A stretch of 64,000 nucleotides of DNA from Kineosporia babensis. GTDB taxonomy: Bacteria > Actinomycetota > Actinomycetes > Actinomycetales > Kineosporiaceae. The DNA lies in the NCBI RefSeq assembly GCF_021129305.1, contig NZ_JAJOMB010000001.1, forward strand, positions 62,001 to 126,000. Reading direction: 5' to 3'. Position 1 is the stretch's first letter. The number at the start of each line of letters is the position of its first letter. Under the pieces are notes generated by a model. It saw nothing but the letters and a program-made list of their open reading frames with translations. It did not search any database and was not told the origin of the DNA. Of this stretch, positions 61,868-64,000 are shown one piece after another. The translations under genes and the position numbers were made by a program.

Positions 61868-62978
61868 ATGAGTGACCTGCTGCGCGCCCCGGCCGAGGCC
61901 AAGTACGCCGAGGAGCTGGACTGGCTCGAATCCGTCGACCGGTACCAAGCCGTTCTCCTGGCGGCTCAGCCCGAAGATGGTGCGGACCTTCGTGCTCGGC
62001 TCGGAACGGGCCGACGGCCTGGAGCGCGAGATATCGCAGAAGTGGTTCGGTGACCGCAGCATCGTCGAGCGGGCCATCGTCACCCTGGCCTCCGACCGCG
62101 GTCTGCTGCTGATCGGTGACCCGGGCACCGGCAAGAGCTGGCTGGCCGAACTGCTGGCCGCCGCGATCAGCCGTAACTCCACCCTGGTGGTACAGGGCAC
62201 CGCGGGCACTACCGAGGACCACATCAAGTACTCGTGGAACGTCTCGATGGTGATCGCCAAGGGCCAGTCCCGTGAGTCGATGATCCCCTCGCCGATCATG
62301 ACCGCGATGGAGGGCGGAGTGATCGGCCGGTTCGAGGAGCTCACCCGTTCCACCAGCGACGTGCAGGACGCGCTGATCTCGATCCTGTCCGAGAAGTACG
62401 TCTCGATCCCGGAACTGGACGACGACAACATCGTCTTCGCCAAGCCCGGCTTCTCGGTGATCGCCACCGCCAACAGCCGCGACCGGGGCGTCAACGACCT
62501 GTCCTCGGCGCTGAAGCGGCGGTTCAACTTCGTCCGCATCCCGGTGGTGACCAACAAGAAGAGCGAGACCGAGATCGTCCGTTTCCGGACCGAGGAACTG
62601 CTCCGCCGGCACGCCATCGACCTGGAGGTGCCGCCCACCCTGTTCGACGTTCTGCTGCAGAGCTTCGCCGACCTGCGCGCCGCCGCCGAGGCGGCCAAGA
62701 GCGACGACGAGAAGCTGGAGTCCTCGCTGTCCACCGCCGAGCAGATCGGCGTTCTGGAAGACGCGGTGCTGCACAGCACGTTCTTCGGCGAGAAGGCGCT
62801 CACCGCGCAGACTCTGGCCAGTTCGCTGGTGGGCTCGCTGGCCCGGCGCAGCCCGGAAGACCTGGCCATCCTGAACACCTACCTGCACGGCGTGGTCGAG
62901 CCGCGCAGCAAGGCCGAGGGTGGCCCGTGGGAGGGCTTCCTCGAGGGTGGTCGTCAGGCGATCAGCGCCCTGTCATGA
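61868..62978 (+). CDS. MoxR-family AAA+ ATPase, apparently frameshifted near residue 24
   Basis: Starts MSDLLRAPAEAKYAEELDWLE at 61868 with a good Shine-Dalgarno, but near 61940 the frame changes: the continuing family sequence GTKPFSWRLSPKMVRTFVLG is read in the +1 frame, as if one C (61940, in GTCGAC-C-GGTACC) were extra. Downstream everything is intact: Walker A IGDPGTGKSWLAEL, Walker B/DExx region in GVIGRFEELT, sensor 1 SVIATANSRDRG, arginine region LKRRFNFVRIP, helical lid. ATG at 61977 could restart translation. Either a sequencing error, a pseudogene, or frameshifting. The stop overlaps DUF5682 (ATGA). Confidence 0.85.
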
Positions 62979-64000
62979 GCCAGACCTTCGCCGCGCTGCG
63001 CGGGCAGCTTCTGGACGCTGCCGAGGCCTTCGCCGAAGGCCCGGCCGTGCTCCCGGAAATTCTGGAAGGCCTGGTCAGCGACGTGGACCACGCCCTGGCC
63101 GAGCCGCTGGAGATCTTCCCGGTCTGCCATCACTCACCGGCCTCGGCCCTGGCGATGGGCCGGCGGCTGCGCCAGAAGCAGCCGAAGGTGATCTACCTGG
63201 AGCTCTGCGAGGACCTCGAGCCGATCCTGACCGAACTGCGCAACTGCCGGCTTCCGGTCGCGGTGCAGGCGTTCGCCTCGCAAGTGCAGGGTTTCCCGGC
63301 CGCCTGGAGCCCGCTTAACGTGATCGCGCCGATCACCGAGGCTTCTGCGGAGTACCAGGCCATCGCGTATGCCCTGGAAACCCCCGGCGTAGAACTGGTG
63401 CTCGTCGACCGCTCGGCCGATCACGTGTTCCAGTGGCAGCCCCAGGAGGAGCCGGAAGAGAAGGAAGCCCCGGAGGAAGACCTGCACGGCGCCGCGGTCG
63501 GGGTGGAGATCGGCGATCTGCGGCCGCGGTTCGCCGAACTGGAGCAGTACCTGATCCATCACGGCAAGGTGCGGCACTGGTCGGAATGGTGGGACCAGTT
63601 CGTCGAGCAGCCCCTGGCCGATGCCGACTACGACACCTATCGCCAGGTCATGGCCCTGATCGGCAGCCTCTTCCGGCGGCTCACTCCGGAAGGCAGCCCG
63701 AACCTGGTCTCGGACGAGAATCGCGAGCGCTACATGTGGACGCGGATCCGCGCCCACCTGGCCGAGTCCGGCCTCGACCGGTCCGAGTGCCTGTACGTGT
63801 GTGGTGCCTTCCACGCCGTCAGCCGGGTGGAGGAAGCCGGTTCTGCCCCCGATACACCCGATCTCGAGATCACGCCGCGCACCGGCACGCAGTGGCTGTA
63901 CGGGCTCATCCCGTCCAGTCATTCGGCGATCGAGGCGCAGTTCGGCCTGGCTCCCGGTTCGGTGTCGATCGCCGCTGCTACCTGGGAGAAAGGGCTCAAG
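62975..64000 (+). CDS. DUF5682-like protein, 3' end cut by window
   Basis: At least 342 codons from ATG at 62975 (ATGA overlap with the MoxR gene). Early motif FPVCHHSPASALAMG, typical of the DUF5682/ChaN-TraB-like group, then VIYLELCEDLEPILTEL, VELVLVDRSADHVFQWQ and CLYVCGAFHAVSRV. An acidic linker (EEPEEKEAPEED) interrupts the core. Always found with MoxR and vWA genes in this neighbourhood type; its biochemical role is unknown. Confidence 0.75.
   Translation, partial: MSQTFAALRGQLLDAAEAFAEGPAVLPEILEGLVSDVDHALAEPLEIFPVCHHSPASALAMGRRLRQKQPKVIYLELCEDLEPILTELRNCRLPVAVQAFASQVQGFPAAWSPLNVIAPITEASAEYQAIAYALETPGVELVLVDRSADHVFQWQPQEEPEEKEAPEEDLHGAAVGVEIGDLRPRFAELEQYLIHHGKVRHWSEWWDQFVEQPLADADYDTYRQVMALIGSLFRRLTPEGSPNLVSDENRERYMWTRIRAHLAESGLDRSECLYVCGAFHAVSRVEEAGSAPDTPDLEITPRTGTQWLYGLIPSSHSAIEAQFGLAPGSVSIAAATWEKGLK

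Noticed and set aside
61872-62978. MoxR gene starting at the GTG at 61872
   Set aside because: That frame gives an atypical N-terminus (MTCCAPRP), while the family start is in the frame beginning at 61868; a frameshift explains both.

Overview
The window is chromosomal DNA of a high-GC Actinomycetota bacterium. Support comes from codon use (strong G/C third position), frequent GTG/TTG starts, a complete egtA-egtB-egtC-egtD ergothioneine block, a BTAD (SARP-type) regulator, a LAL-type LuxR regulator, several ECF-like sigma factors and a WYL regulator. A cytosolic chemotaxis-type receptor hints at a motile lineage (for example Kineosporiaceae-like), but I cannot fix the genus.

Layout. 1-2 kb: truncated alpha/beta hydrolase and a membrane protein with an acidic Ser/Thr tail, both on the minus strand. 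2.4-8.1 kb: BTAD/NTPase/TPR regulator translationally coupled to PEP carboxylase. 8.2-9.8 kb: GAF-GAF-MCP soluble receptor. 9.8-14.1 kb: minus-strand egtABCD, with egtE absent. 14.3-15.7 kb: molybdopterin oxidoreductase overlapping a flavin reductase. 15.8-17.7 kb: a TasA/camelysin-like surface protein, a SipW-type Ser/His signal peptidase and a small secreted protein. 17.9-21.6 kb: OmpR-type response regulator, a small protein and a large multi-pass membrane protein. 21.9-29.5 kb: ECF sigma factor, LAL regulator, and a divergent locus of a domain-of-unknown-function protein plus the same domain fused to a DyP peroxidase; ACCCT/AGGGT operator-like clusters precede the sigma gene and fill the LAL/DyP promoter. 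29.5-31.3 kb: WYL regulator with a perfect palindromic operator, a 2H phosphoesterase and an NTF2-like protein.

31.5-53.1 kb is a genomic island of about 21.6 kb inserted in tRNA-Lys(UUU). The intact tRNA is at the right edge, and a perfect 45-bp copy of its 3' part lies at the left edge. GC falls visibly in the centre. The island carries a DISARM-type anti-phage cluster (drmE-like, drmA, drmB, drmC) with a divergent Zn-ribbon amino-methyltransferase. It also holds an ISL3 element, an LprI-like protein, a phosphoribosyltransferase, a pentapeptide-repeat protein, a toxin/antitoxin-like pair with a predicted ADP-ribosyltransferase-like partner, and a sigma-like gene coupled to a one-TM peptide. 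I see no integrase gene.

53.2-64 kb returns to core-like DNA: an ECF sigma/membrane-anchored partner pair, a GPP34 (GOLPH3-like) protein, a response-regulator remnant, and a PadR-ABC ATPase-FtsX permease operon with a palindromic operator. The window ends in a tightly coupled operon of a Cys-rich protein, an unknown protein, a vWA protein, a MoxR AAA+ ATPase with an apparent frameshift, and a DUF5682-like protein that runs off the window. No CRISPR array or rRNA was seen.
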